Source: an uncultured Collinsella sp.
Lineage (GTDB): Bacteria; Actinomycetota; Coriobacteriia; Coriobacteriales; Coriobacteriaceae
Direction of reading: 5' to 3'
DNA: 35,064 nt
Assembly: GCA_900766165.1 (NCBI GenBank)
Contig: CAAFUK010000021.1
Coordinates: 1 to 35,064, forward strand
Position numbers and translations under genes: made by a program. Positions 15,217 through 22,932 of this stretch are shown here, in pieces (positions within the stretch are counted from its first letter, which is position 1; the number at the start of each line of letters is the position of its first letter). The notes under the pieces were generated by a model, which searched no databases, was not told where the DNA came from, and was given only the letters and a program-made list of their open reading frames with translations.

Positions 15217-16608
15217 ATGTTTATCGGAAGAACAGTGGAAATGTCCGAGCTCAATCGACTGTATGGCACAGGCTCCTTTGAGATGCCTGTGATTTACGGC
15301 CGCCGTCGCGTGGGCAAAACGCGTCTTATCACAGAGTTTATCCAAGGCAAGAAGGCTATTTACTTTCAAGCTCGTCGTACCAATGCAGAGGCAAACCTGC
15401 ATGGCTTTAGCCAGGCGATACTTGCGGGCTCCGTTGGTGTTGCTGGCGTGTCGTTTCGTAGTTTTGACGAGGCGTTCGATGCGTTGGCTACCATGGCTCG
15501 CACGGAACGTTTGATTGTCGTGATCGACGAGTATCCTTATCTCGCCCAATCGAATCCCGAGATCAGCTCGTTGCTGCAAGACAAGATCGATCACTTGTAT
15601 AAAGAGACCAAGCTTATGCTTATCCTGTGCGGGTCGTCGCTTTCGTTTATGGAAGAGCAGGTGTTGGGCTACGAGAGTCCGCTATACGGTAGGCGTACGG
15701 CCCAGTTTAAGATCATGCCGCTCGATTTTATGACGACCCTCGGCCTGTGGCAGAGCATGGGTCGCGAAGACGCTGCAGTTTGCTATGGCATGACGGGTGG
15801 CATTCCTGCATATATCGAGAAAGTCGATCCTGCCGCACCGCTCAAGGACAACATCAAACGTCTTTTTCTTACTCCTACGGGCTATCTCTTTGAGGAGCCG
15901 AGTAACCTGCTATTGCAGGAGTGCCGCAATCCCGAGCAATATGATGCGATCGTGCAAGCAATTGCTCAGGGGCGCTCGAAGATCTCGGAGATTGCGAGCT
16001 CTACGGGAATCCCTGCGAGCAACGTAAAGAGCTATGTGGATAAGCTGGCGTCGCTTGGGATTGTCGAGCGCGAGCTGCCCCTAAACGAGACGAGTAATAA
16101 GCGAGCCGTGTATCTGCTGAGCGATCAGATGTTTAGGTTCTGGTACAAGTTTGTTCCGCAGAACATCGGGCTGATTCAAAACGATATGGCCGAGATGGCG
16201 TATAAGCGCATTGAGCCACACGTATCGGATTACATGGGTACGGTCTTTGAGCTTATATGCAGACAATACGTGTACGAACTCGCGCGCGCGGGCCAGCTCG
16301 ATGTGGTTCCGGCGAGCGTCGGGCGCTGGTGGGGGACGGATAATCGCACGCATACGCAGGAAGAAATCGACTTGATTGTTGACGATGGCGAGAGCACTGC
16401 TCTGTTTGCGGAGTGCAAATGGCGCAATGAACCGGTGGGCGAAGACGTGCTGCAAAAGCTCGTGCACCGAAGCGAGCTCTTTAGACGGCAACGAAAAAGC
16501 TATGCACTATTCTCAAAAAGCGGCTTTACGCAGGGATGTCGGGATGCCGCGGAGAGCAGGGGAGACGTCAAGCTGATCTCGTTTGCCGAGATGTGCGAGC
16601 GGAGATAA
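15217..16608 (+). CDS. ATP-binding protein with archaeal-type ATPase and DUF234-like domains
   Basis: A 463-residue AAA-like ATPase. Walker A is GRRRVGKT (residues 28-35) and Walker B is LIVVIDEYPYL (99-109, Asp104/Glu105). A winged-helix-like segment (about 250-290) has ISEIASSTGIPASNVKSYVDKL, and the DUF234-type region follows, with FRFWYKFV near 306 and a nuclease-like DLIVDDG...FAECKW block near 385-405. The last block resembles the PD-(D/E)xK-type end of this family. The function of this family is not established; members are widespread in gut bacteria and archaea. Base composition and codon use look less GC-rich than the purine genes on both sides. It is monocistronic, behind a perfect palindrome, and flanked by repeats, suggesting separate acquisition. 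ATG at 15217 follows AAAGGAAGG. Confidence 0.85.
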   Translation: MFIGRTVEMSELNRLYGTGSFEMPVIYGRRRVGKTRLITEFIQGKKAIYFQARRTNAEANLHGFSQAILAGSVGVAGVSFRSFDEAFDALATMARTERLIVVIDEYPYLAQSNPEISSLLQDKIDHLYKETKLMLILCGSSLSFMEEQVLGYESPLYGRRTAQFKIMPLDFMTTLGLWQSMGREDAAVCYGMTGGIPAYIEKVDPAAPLKDNIKRLFLTPTGYLFEEPSNLLLQECRNPEQYDAIVQAIAQGRSKISEIASSTGIPASNVKSYVDKLASLGIVERELPLNETSNKRAVYLLSDQMFRFWYKFVPQNIGLIQNDMAEMAYKRIEPHVSDYMGTVFELICRQYVYELARAGQLDVVPASVGRWWGTDNRTHTQEEIDLIVDDGESTALFAECKWRNEPVGEDVLQKLVHRSELFRRQRKSYALFSKSGFTQGCRDAAESRGDVKLISFAEMCERR

Positions 16609-16637
16609 CCAAGCGCGCTCTGATGTGATGCTCGGAA

Positions 16638-16745
16638 TGGGACGCGCTTTCCCTTTGGCGGAAAGCGCGTCCCAGATTTCGGCCTCAGAGTGGGACGCAT
16701 TTTCCGGTAGAGGCCTGGAGCGGAAAGCACGTCCCAGAATCCGGG
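16638..16745. repeat. GGAAA-CGTCCCA type repeat, copy downstream of the ATPase gene
   Basis: It contains a perfect 15-bp inverted repeat (TGGGACGCGCTTTCC at 16638-16652 and GGAAAGCGCGTCCCA at 16660-16674). Next comes the 53-base module at 16655-16707 shared with 15040-15092, then TGGAGCGGAAA at 16716-16726 shared with 14982-14992. The hairpin could also act as a weak transcription end for the ATPase gene, though no T-tract follows. Confidence 0.7.
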
Positions 16746-16811
16746 CAATTCGCTGGTCCGGTGGTTGAGCAAGCGCCGCGCCAAGGATGCCGAGCGTAAA
16801 ACCTACAATGA

Positions 16812-17246
16812 AAACGGCGTAAAAACTGCATTGAGAATGGCGTAATTTCGCAGGATGACGTCGCCCGCTGGTGCTGCAGGAGCGGTGACCTGCAAACCTT
16901 GGGTTTTCGGACGAGCTTGCGCGAGAGAGCAGGCCAGTATGTGCGCTCGAAGGCCCGCGTTCGCGTGCGCCCCAAGCGCTACTTCTGTGACCCGTCACTT
17001 GCGGCGGCGTTGCTGGGGGCTACCCCTGAGCGGCTGCTTGGCGATATGCAAACGCTGGGGATGCTCTTTGAGAATCTCATCCTGCGCGACGTGCGCGTGT
17101 TCCTTTCCACCTACGGCGGTGTCGACAACAGTGTTCATTATTTCCGAGATGAGAAGGGCCTTGAGGTCGATCTGATCGTTGAGCACGACGGGCGTTGGGG
17201 AGGCGGCGGCGTCGACAGTTCGATAACGCCACCGTTCTGTTTCTAA
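16812..17246 (+). pseudogene. Remnant of a DUF4143 ATP-binding protein
   Basis: The frame is open from after a TGA at 16809-16811 to a TAA at about 17246. Residues around YFCDPSLAAALLG, LGMLFENLILRDVRVFL and VHYFRDEKGLEVDLIVEH (about 16974-17190) are the C-terminal DUF4143 part of the AAA_14/DUF4143 family. The whole N-terminal ATPase half (Walker motifs) is missing, and no ATG with a ribosome-binding site is present. After VEHDGRWG the sequence turns into a glycine/serine run and stops, without the usual final EIKLG block. It is therefore truncated at both ends. Just before it, GAAAACGGCGTAA (16810) and GAGAATGGCGTAA (16833) form a 23-bp direct repeat. Confidence 0.65.
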
Positions 17247-17665
17247 ATCATTGCAATCCCGCGCACGGCACTCAGCAGCTCGTACTCCCTTTGACTCCAC
17301 TGGCGCAGCTCGGCAGCCTCGACGGCGTCGTGGCACAGATCCAAAAACACCTCGGCGCCCTCGCAGAAGCACTCGCGGGCAAAGGCGCCGGATCCGTCCG
17401 CAACGCACACGCTGTCGGCGAAGAGCATCCATCTGGACGGCTCACGAGGGTCATCTCCGAGCAGCTTGATCTGCAGCACGTGCGGGTCGCCGGCGGCGCA
17501 GAGCTCTTCCTCGAGCACCTGCACGGTAAAGCGCATCTGGTGGGAGAGGCTGTTCTTGACCATGGCCGAGGCATAGCCGCTCGGCTCGTCCAGAAGATGC
17601 ATTCGTTTTGGCTTGGCTGCCAGGTTGTGGAAGTTGCGCTCACTGCGCACGGAGAAATTGTCCAT
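17243..17665 (-). CDS. Hypothetical 140-residue protein
   Basis: I do not recognise this protein. The start is the ATG at 17665, preceded on the minus strand by AAAGGAG with a 5-base spacer; the frame is open upstream but without a better start. The protein is acidic, has five cysteines, no signal peptide and no membrane segment. It has FTVQVLEEEL, HVLQIKLLGDDP and RWMLFADSVCV blocks suggesting a small mixed alpha/beta fold. Its stop overlaps the end of the DUF4143 remnant by a few bases in convergent orientation. It does not look like a purine-pathway gene. Confidence 0.7.
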   Translation of the reverse strand: MDNFSVRSERNFHNLAAKPKRMHLLDEPSGYASAMVKNSLSHQMRFTVQVLEEELCAAGDPHVLQIKLLGDDPREPSRWMLFADSVCVADGSGAFARECFCEGAEVFLDLCHDAVEAAELRQWSQREYELLSAVRGIAMI

Positions 17666-17880
17666 ACGGACTCCTTTCATCGATGTTGGCAGGGCCACCG
17701 TGCCTCTTGGCCGGTTGGCGTCGGGATCGTGGAGCCAACTCTCTACCCCGACTCTGGATAAAACGCGCCCGCTCCTTGCGGGCAAGAGGAAGTCTATCAA
17801 CGTGTACGGACAGAAATCAAGCGCCGCCTGCGAAATGACGCGTGAACGGCGTTGGTTCCCAAGTGATTATTCGGCTTTCA

Positions 17881-17959
17881 TCCGGAAAAGTGTTGAAATA
17901 GGCACCTTAAAACTTCGGAAAAGTGTCAAATTCAATAGGCAAATTATCCGGAAAAGTGT
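17881..17959. repeat. Three 33-bp tandem repeats with TCCGGAAAAGTGT core
   Basis: The core TCCGGAAAAGTGT occurs at 17881 and 17947, with the variant TTCGGAAAAGTGT at 17914, giving an exact 33-bp period. The first two units also share an ATAGGCA segment after the core. In one plus-strand frame each unit reads as (I/L)RKSV, ending at a TGA at 17967-17969. No ribosome-binding site and start for a gene were found. The rest of the gap 17666-18029 contains nothing I can name. Confidence 0.75.
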
Positions 17960-18029
17960 AGCTGGATGACAAAACAGCACTTAGAAGCCGGTGCTGGATG
18001 CGGGATCTTGCGGCCGCCTTCAGTCCTCG

Positions 18030-19004
18030 CTACTCGTCGTCTCCGTCGTTGGGGTCGCCCTTGAGGGTGTTGATGTCCAGGTACTGGTTATCGTCCTCTT
18101 TTTGCTGGGTCTCCGACTCCGCTTGGGTGGGGCCGCGGAACAGCTGGAATCCCTCAAACGCAATGACACCGAGCAGGGCAATGACAATGGCGATAAAGGC
18201 AACCTTGACTGCCTGCGGAAATTCCGAGAGACGCAGCGCCTTTTCCTCGGCGTAATAATCGGCGAAGCGCTCTTCGCCCGTGCTTTTGGTATACGCCGGT
18301 GCGGACGCGGCCTCCGGGTCATATTCCGGTGCAGGCGTGGCAGCGTACGGATCGTTGAGATAATCGCTCGATGCGGTGCCATAATCCTCTGTCTCGATGC
18401 GACCGTTGCCAGCATAGCCATCGGAATAATCGGAATATGCCGCACCGCCCTCATAGTCCGCGGCGCTCGTGTTGGCGGCAAAAAGCGGGTTAACTGGAAC
18501 GTCGAGCGCCGGCATGCCGGTAGAGGTCTCATCCAGATCGGCTGCAGCCCAGGAATCGTAGGCAACCTGATGGGCAACGGGCTCATCGAGCCTTGCGACC
18601 GGAGGCTTGCGTGCCGCAGGAACAGGCAACTGCTGGGCGCTGTACATAACAGTGCTGTCGGCCGATTTGCCCTGCGTCGCTGCAGCGAGAAATGCCGCCG
18701 TCTCGGACGGGTCGCTTGCGGGGCGGGGAGCGGGCGTGGGCGCCGAAGTGGGTGCGGGCGTCGAAACAGGCGACTGCGCAGGAGTCGGCGCAGGTGCGGA
18801 CTTAGGCGCAAGTGCGGGATTGGGGTTTGACGGGCGAGCCCCGCCGCCCATGAGTTCGTCGGCGGTCCACGGGCGATCATCCATCACATCGTCAAGGCTC
18901 AGCGAAAACAGGTCGTCTTCACCCTCATCGAACATGCGGTGCACATGTCCACCAATTGCCGGAGTCACTCCGCGACCGGTGCACGATGCCTTGCTCAACG
19001 CCAT
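18030..19004 (-). CDS. Proline/alanine-rich single-pass membrane protein
   Basis: A 324-residue protein of unknown function. The ATG at 19004 has GAAAGGGTGG upstream on the minus strand. The first about 70 residues are acidic. A Pro/Ala/Ser-rich low-complexity stretch follows (about 65-110, repeated PAP and PTP units), then a long Tyr/Asp/Ala-rich disordered region with YSDYSDGYAG-like elements. A single hydrophobic segment (VKVAFIAIVIALLGVIAF, about 268-287) is near the C terminus, followed by a charged 40-residue tail. The topology suggests a membrane-tethered protein with a long N-terminal disordered part that is probably cytoplasmic, since there is no signal peptide (inference). It is in the same orientation as the PAS regulator upstream, with a 121-bp gap. 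Confidence 0.7.
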   Translation of the reverse strand: MALSKASCTGRGVTPAIGGHVHRMFDEGEDDLFSLSLDDVMDDRPWTADELMGGGARPSNPNPALAPKSAPAPTPAQSPVSTPAPTSAPTPAPRPASDPSETAAFLAAATQGKSADSTVMYSAQQLPVPAARKPPVARLDEPVAHQVAYDSWAAADLDETSTGMPALDVPVNPLFAANTSAADYEGGAAYSDYSDGYAGNGRIETEDYGTASSDYLNDPYAATPAPEYDPEAASAPAYTKSTGEERFADYYAEEKALRLSEFPQAVKVAFIAIVIALLGVIAFEGFQLFRGPTQAESETQQKEDDNQYLDINTLKGDPNDGDDE

Positions 19005-19125
19005 TCTGTTCCACCCTTTCGAAATGCTTATCTCATCGATTATATGGAACTTGCCATGCAGCCGAGTCTCGGATTCGTGCATTCCAGAACTCACATCCAA
19101 AAGGGGAGGGGTGCGAGCGGGCTGC

Positions 19126-19779
19126 CTACTTGTCGCCGGCGGCTGCCTTGGCCTCGTTGAGATAGCTATAGAAGCTGTACTTAGAGATGCCAAAGAACTC
19201 GCAGGCGCGTTCGCTCGACTTGGAAATGAGGAAGGCGCCGCGACGATCGAGGTAGCCAATGGCGCGGATGCGCTCGTCTTTGGTCATGAGTGCCGCGGGC
19301 TTGCCCACAAACTGCTCGCACTCGCGCAGTAGGTCCTCGAGCAGGTCGCCGATGTTTTTGGTAATGGGCTCGGGCTCGGTGTATCCCGTACCGCCGGTGC
19401 CGGTAAAGGCGTCGAGCGAGCGCTCAAAAGCCTTCATAAGCGTAATGTCAAAGTTAATGCCCAAAATGCCGACGGGCTTGCCCTCGTCGTTGCGGATAAA
19501 GATGGTCGAGGACTTGAGCAGCTTGCCGTCGGTGGTTTTGGTGAGGTACGGCTCGCGGTCGTGCACGTCGGTGGTGCCCTCGTGCATGGACTCAAACACA
19601 ATATGGCTGGGGCCGTCGCCCAACTTGCGCCCGCTGACGTGACCGTTTTCGATCACCACGATGGAGTGGTCCACGTCCTCGGTCTCCAGGTCGTGGACGA
19701 CAACTTCGCAGTTGGGGCCAAACTGGAGCGCCAGGCCGTGTGCGAGGCGCTTGTAAAACTCAATCTGTGCGGGGGTCAT
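19126..19779 (-). CDS. YheO/DauR-like PAS-HTH transcriptional regulator (second copy)
   Basis: A 217-residue paralogue of the regulator at 4499-5155. The PAS domain (about 1-120) has CEVVVHDLETED, NGHVSGRKLGDGPS and KSSTIFIRNDEGKPVGILGIN. The C-terminal HTH (about 165-215) has FFGISKYSFYSYLNEAK. ATG at 19779 was chosen because AGGAAGG lies 5 bases upstream; 22 further in-frame codons are open but lack similarity. It is divergent from dpaL, with two AACAA/TTGTT palindromes in between. It probably controls the dpaL-ygeY-ygeW-hyuA block and may respond to a nitrogen compound (inference; E. coli DauR of this family controls D-amino-acid catabolism). Confidence 0.87.
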   Translation of the reverse strand: MTPAQIEFYKRLAHGLALQFGPNCEVVVHDLETEDVDHSIVVIENGHVSGRKLGDGPSHIVFESMHEGTTDVHDREPYLTKTTDGKLLKSSTIFIRNDEGKPVGILGINFDITLMKAFERSLDAFTGTGGTGYTEPEPITKNIGDLLEDLLRECEQFVGKPAALMTKDERIRAIGYLDRRGAFLISKSSERACEFFGISKYSFYSYLNEAKAAAGDK

Positions 19780-19902
19780 GGGTGCCTTCCTAAAAATTAG
19801 TTTGGGCACACTTTGCCATAAACCACACGTGTTCGCAAATATCAAAAGTGACGCCGCATTATGCGACCGTTCGGCGGCGAAAAAGTACCGATTACGGCAA
19901 CA

Positions 19903-19964
19903 AACAATTTGTTAGGTTTTCCAATCAAAAAGTGTGATAGAACATTGCTAACAAACTTTTTGTT
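19903..19964. promoter_or_regulatory. Two operator-like palindromes between the PAS regulator and dpaL
   Basis: AACAATTTGTT (19903-19913) and AACAAACTTTTTGTT (19950-19964) are dyads with the same half-site, centres 49 bp apart. The pair TTGTTAG (19910) and CTAACAA (19948) adds a larger inverted relation. The whole 277-bp divergent gap is AT-rich, as expected for regulatory DNA. No convincing -35/-10 pair for dpaL was fixed; GTGTGATAG near 19932-19940 is one candidate extended -10. Confidence 0.5.
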
Positions 19965-20056
19965 TGGCATCCACATAAAAGTTCAGTCGCATGAATGGGA
20001 ATGGGCTGAAACGCGTATGCGGGGGCCGGCAAGAGAGGACTTAAGGAGTTCACCGT

Positions 20057-21271
20057 ATGGCCGATAAGATCCAGTGGGCGAGCAACACGATGCCCAAGAG
20101 CGATGACAAGCACTTGGGAATCATGAGCCTCGACCACGTGAAGAAGGCCCGCGCCTTCCACCAGTCGTTCCCCCAGTACACCGTCACTCCGCTTGCCCGC
20201 CTGGACGGCCAGGCCGCGCGCCTGGGCCTGTCCAACCTGTGCGTTAAGGACGAGAGCTATCGCTTTGGCCTCAACGCCTTTAAGGTTCTGGGCGGCTCGT
20301 TTGCCATGGCCAACTACATTGCCGACGAGACCGGCAAGGACGTTGCCGACTGCACCTTCGATTACCTGACCTCCGATCAGCTGGCCGAGGACTTTGGCCA
20401 GGCTACCTTCTTTACCGCCACCGACGGCAACCATGGCCGCGGCGTGGCATGGGCTGCCAACAAGCTGGGCCAGAAGGCCGTCGTGCACATGCCCAAGGGT
20501 TCCACCAAGCCCCGCTTTGATAACATCGCCGCCGAGGGCGCCACGGTGACCATCGAAGAAGTCAACTACGACGAGTGCGTGCGCATGGCCGCCGCCGAGG
20601 CCGACGCCTGCGAGCGCGGCGTCATCGTCCAGGACACCGCCTGGGAGGGCTACGAGAAGATACCGTCCTGGATTATGGAGGGCTACGGCACCATGGCTTC
20701 CGAGGCTGCCGAGCAGCTGCGCGAGATGGCCATCAACCGCCCGACGCATGTCTTTGTCCAGGCTGGCGTGGGTTCGCTCGCTGGCGCCGTGGTGGGCTAC
20801 TTCACCAACCTGTATCCCGATAACCCGCCCACCTTTGTCGTGGTCGAGTGCGCTCCTGCCGCCTGCCTGTACAAGGGCGCTGCCGCCGGCGACGGCGACC
20901 CGCGCATCGTGGACGGCGACATGCCCTCCATCATGGCCGGCCTGTGCTGCGGCGAGCCCAACATCCTGGGCTGGGATATCCTGCGCAACCACACCACCGC
21001 CTTCGTGTCCTGCCCCGACTGGGTCACCGCTCGCGGTATGCGCACCCTGGGCGCTCCCGAGAAGGGCGATCCGCGCGTCATCTCCGGCGAGTCCGGCGCT
21101 GTGACCACCGGCCTGGTCGAGACCCTCATGCTCGATCCCGAGTACGCCGAGCTCAAGGAGCTCATCGGCCTGGACAAGACGAGCTCCGTGCTCTGCTTCT
21201 CCACCGAGGGCGACACCGATCCCGACCAGTATCGCCGCATTGTTTGGGAAGGCGAATATCCCACTTGCTAA
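20057..21271 (+). CDS. dpaL: 2,3-diaminopropionate ammonia-lyase (DpaL/YgeX)
   Basis: A 404-residue PLP-dependent enzyme of fold type II. It converts 2,3-diaminopropionate to pyruvate and two ammonia through 2-aminoacrylate. The PLP lysine is expected at Lys76 in GLNAFKVLGG. The glycine-rich phosphate-binding loop is VQAGVGSLAGAV near residue 235, and ATDGNHGRGVAW near 118 is the conserved Asn-containing loop. Length equals that of known DpaL proteins. It heads the second block, divergent from the PAS regulator, with AAGGAG upstream of ATG. In anaerobic purine-degrading gut bacteria it is a marker gene of the pathway and feeds carbon to pyruvate. Confidence 0.96.
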   Translation: MADKIQWASNTMPKSDDKHLGIMSLDHVKKARAFHQSFPQYTVTPLARLDGQAARLGLSNLCVKDESYRFGLNAFKVLGGSFAMANYIADETGKDVADCTFDYLTSDQLAEDFGQATFFTATDGNHGRGVAWAANKLGQKAVVHMPKGSTKPRFDNIAAEGATVTIEEVNYDECVRMAAAEADACERGVIVQDTAWEGYEKIPSWIMEGYGTMASEAAEQLREMAINRPTHVFVQAGVGSLAGAVVGYFTNLYPDNPPTFVVVECAPAACLYKGAAAGDGDPRIVDGDMPSIMAGLCCGEPNILGWDILRNHTTAFVSCPDWVTARGMRTLGAPEKGDPRVISGESGAVTTGLVETLMLDPEYAELKELIGLDKTSSVLCFSTEGDTDPDQYRRIVWEGEYPTC

Positions 21272-21345
21272 TCGTTGGGGCGGAGTAAATAGGTATCGCT
21301 CCGCCACCTCACAGGTAGATTCCTTCGTTTGAAAGGTTATGAACA

Positions 21346-22731
21346 ATGGCTAAAGAACTCGATTTCGATGCCATTAAGGCCGCTGCTGAGTCCCACCGTG
21401 CTGATATGACTCGCTTCCTGCGCGCCATGATCTCGCACCCCTCTGAGTCCTGCGAGGAGGGCGAGGTCGTCGCTTGCATCAAGGCCGAGATGGAGAGCCT
21501 TGGCTATGACGAGGTCAAGGTCGACGGCCTGGGCAATGTTATGGGCTTTATGGGCGAGGGCGACAAGATCATCGCCATCGACTCCCACATCGACACCGTC
21601 GGTATCGGCAACATCGAGAACTGGGACGCCGATCCCTATGAGGGCTACGAGACCGACGAGATCATCTACGGCCGCGGCGGCTCCGACCAGGAGGGTGGCA
21701 TGGCTTCTGCTACCTACGCTGCCAAGATGATGAAGGACATGGGCCTCATCCCCGAGGGCTACAAGATCATGGTCGTCGGCACCGTCCAGGAAGAGGACTG
21801 CGACGGTATGTGCTGGCAGTACATCTACAACAAGGACGGCATTAAGCCCGAGTTCGTCATTTCCACCGAGCCCACCGACGGCGGCATCTATCGCGGTCAC
21901 CGTGGCCGCATGGAGATCCGCGTCGACGTTCACGGCACCTCCTGCCACGGCTCCGCTCCCGACCGCGGCGATAACGCCATCTACAAGATGGCCGACATCA
22001 TCGCCGACGTCCGCGCCCTCAACAACAACGGCTGCGACGAGTCGACCGACATCAAGGGCCTCGTCAAGATGCTCGACCCCAAGTACAACCCCGAGCACTA
22101 CGAGGATGCCCGCTTCCTGGGCCGCGGCACCTGCACCGTCAGCCAGATCTTCTACACCAGCCCCAGCCGCTGCGCCGTGGCCGATTCCTGCGCCATCTCC
22201 ATCGACCGTCGCATGACCGCCGGTGAGACCTGGGAGTCCTGCCTGGACGAGATCCGCAACCTGCCGGCCGCCAAGAAGTACGGTGACGACGTGAAGGTCT
22301 CCATGTACATGTACGACCGTCCGTCCTGGACCGGCGAGGTCTACGAGACCGAGGCTTACTTCCCCACGTGGATCAACAAGGAGACCGCTCCGCACGTCAA
22401 GGCCCTCGTCGACGCCCACAAGGCCATGTTTGGTGACGAGCGCATCGGCTGCGAGCCCAGCATGGACAAGCGCACCGGTCGCCCGCTGTGCGATAAGTGG
22501 ACCTTCTCCACGAACTGCGTTTCCATCCAGGGCCGTTATGGCATCCCCTGCGTCGGCTTTGGCCCGGGTGCCGAGTCTCAGGCTCACGCTCCCAACGAGG
22601 TCACCTACAAGGATGACCTGGTCACCGCTGCCACCATGTATGTGGCTGCCCTGAACCTCTACGATCCGAGCCAGGCCGATGGCGATGCCACCGTGTTCCG
22701 CGCCGGTCTGACCAACAACAAGATCGACTAG
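21346..22731 (+). CDS. ygeY: YgeY-type M20-family metallohydrolase
   Basis: A 461-residue member of the M20 peptidase/deacylase family. The metal-binding His and Asp are in IDSHIDTVG (about 79-87), the bridging aspartate is in GRGGSDQEGG (about 107-116), the catalytic Glu pair in VQEEDCDG (about 143) and a Glu ligand in STEPTDGG (about 170). The lid domain lies in the middle (about 190-310). Members act on C-N bonds of peptides or carbamoyl/acyl amino acids; the substrate of YgeY is a pathway intermediate that the sequence does not reveal. It follows dpaL by 74 bp with GAAAGG upstream and precedes ygeW, the usual order in such clusters. Confidence 0.93.
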   Translation: MAKELDFDAIKAAAESHRADMTRFLRAMISHPSESCEEGEVVACIKAEMESLGYDEVKVDGLGNVMGFMGEGDKIIAIDSHIDTVGIGNIENWDADPYEGYETDEIIYGRGGSDQEGGMASATYAAKMMKDMGLIPEGYKIMVVGTVQEEDCDGMCWQYIYNKDGIKPEFVISTEPTDGGIYRGHRGRMEIRVDVHGTSCHGSAPDRGDNAIYKMADIIADVRALNNNGCDESTDIKGLVKMLDPKYNPEHYEDARFLGRGTCTVSQIFYTSPSRCAVADSCAISIDRRMTAGETWESCLDEIRNLPAAKKYGDDVKVSMYMYDRPSWTGEVYETEAYFPTWINKETAPHVKALVDAHKAMFGDERIGCEPSMDKRTGRPLCDKWTFSTNCVSIQGRYGIPCVGFGPGAESQAHAPNEVTYKDDLVTAATMYVAALNLYDPSQADGDATVFRAGLTNNKID

Positions 22732-22753
22732 TCCCATTCCTTGATCTTGTTGA

Positions 22754-22778
22754 GCCGGGGGCCGCTCGTGTCCCCGGC
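22754..22778 (+). other. Hairpin in the ygeY-ygeW spacer
   Basis: GCCGGGG (22754-22760) pairs with CCCCGGC (22772-22778). There is no T-tract; it sits in a 200-bp spacer otherwise lacking a gene. It may be a processing or stability element. Confidence 0.4.
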
Positions 22779-22932
22779 ACCCCCTGTTGACTTGGGGCCC
22801 GCGGTCGTTATCTCCCATGCTTCCTCGACGGTGGCGGGTCCTCGTCATGGTGCTCTGCATGTTCTAGCCACACGCGAATGCCGGAGCACATCTACTCATT
22901 GCGATCGTTTCATCTTTGGAAAGGATATTTAC

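Noticed and set aside
17613..17969. A 118-codon plus-strand gene ending in the 33-bp repeat
   Set aside because: Its first part is antisense to the better-supported minus-strand gene, there is no ribosome-binding site, and only the repeat-encoded tail looks patterned.
22741..22932. N-terminal extension of YgeW
   Set aside because: It covers a hairpin-containing spacer, and the ATG at 22933 gives the normal family N terminus.
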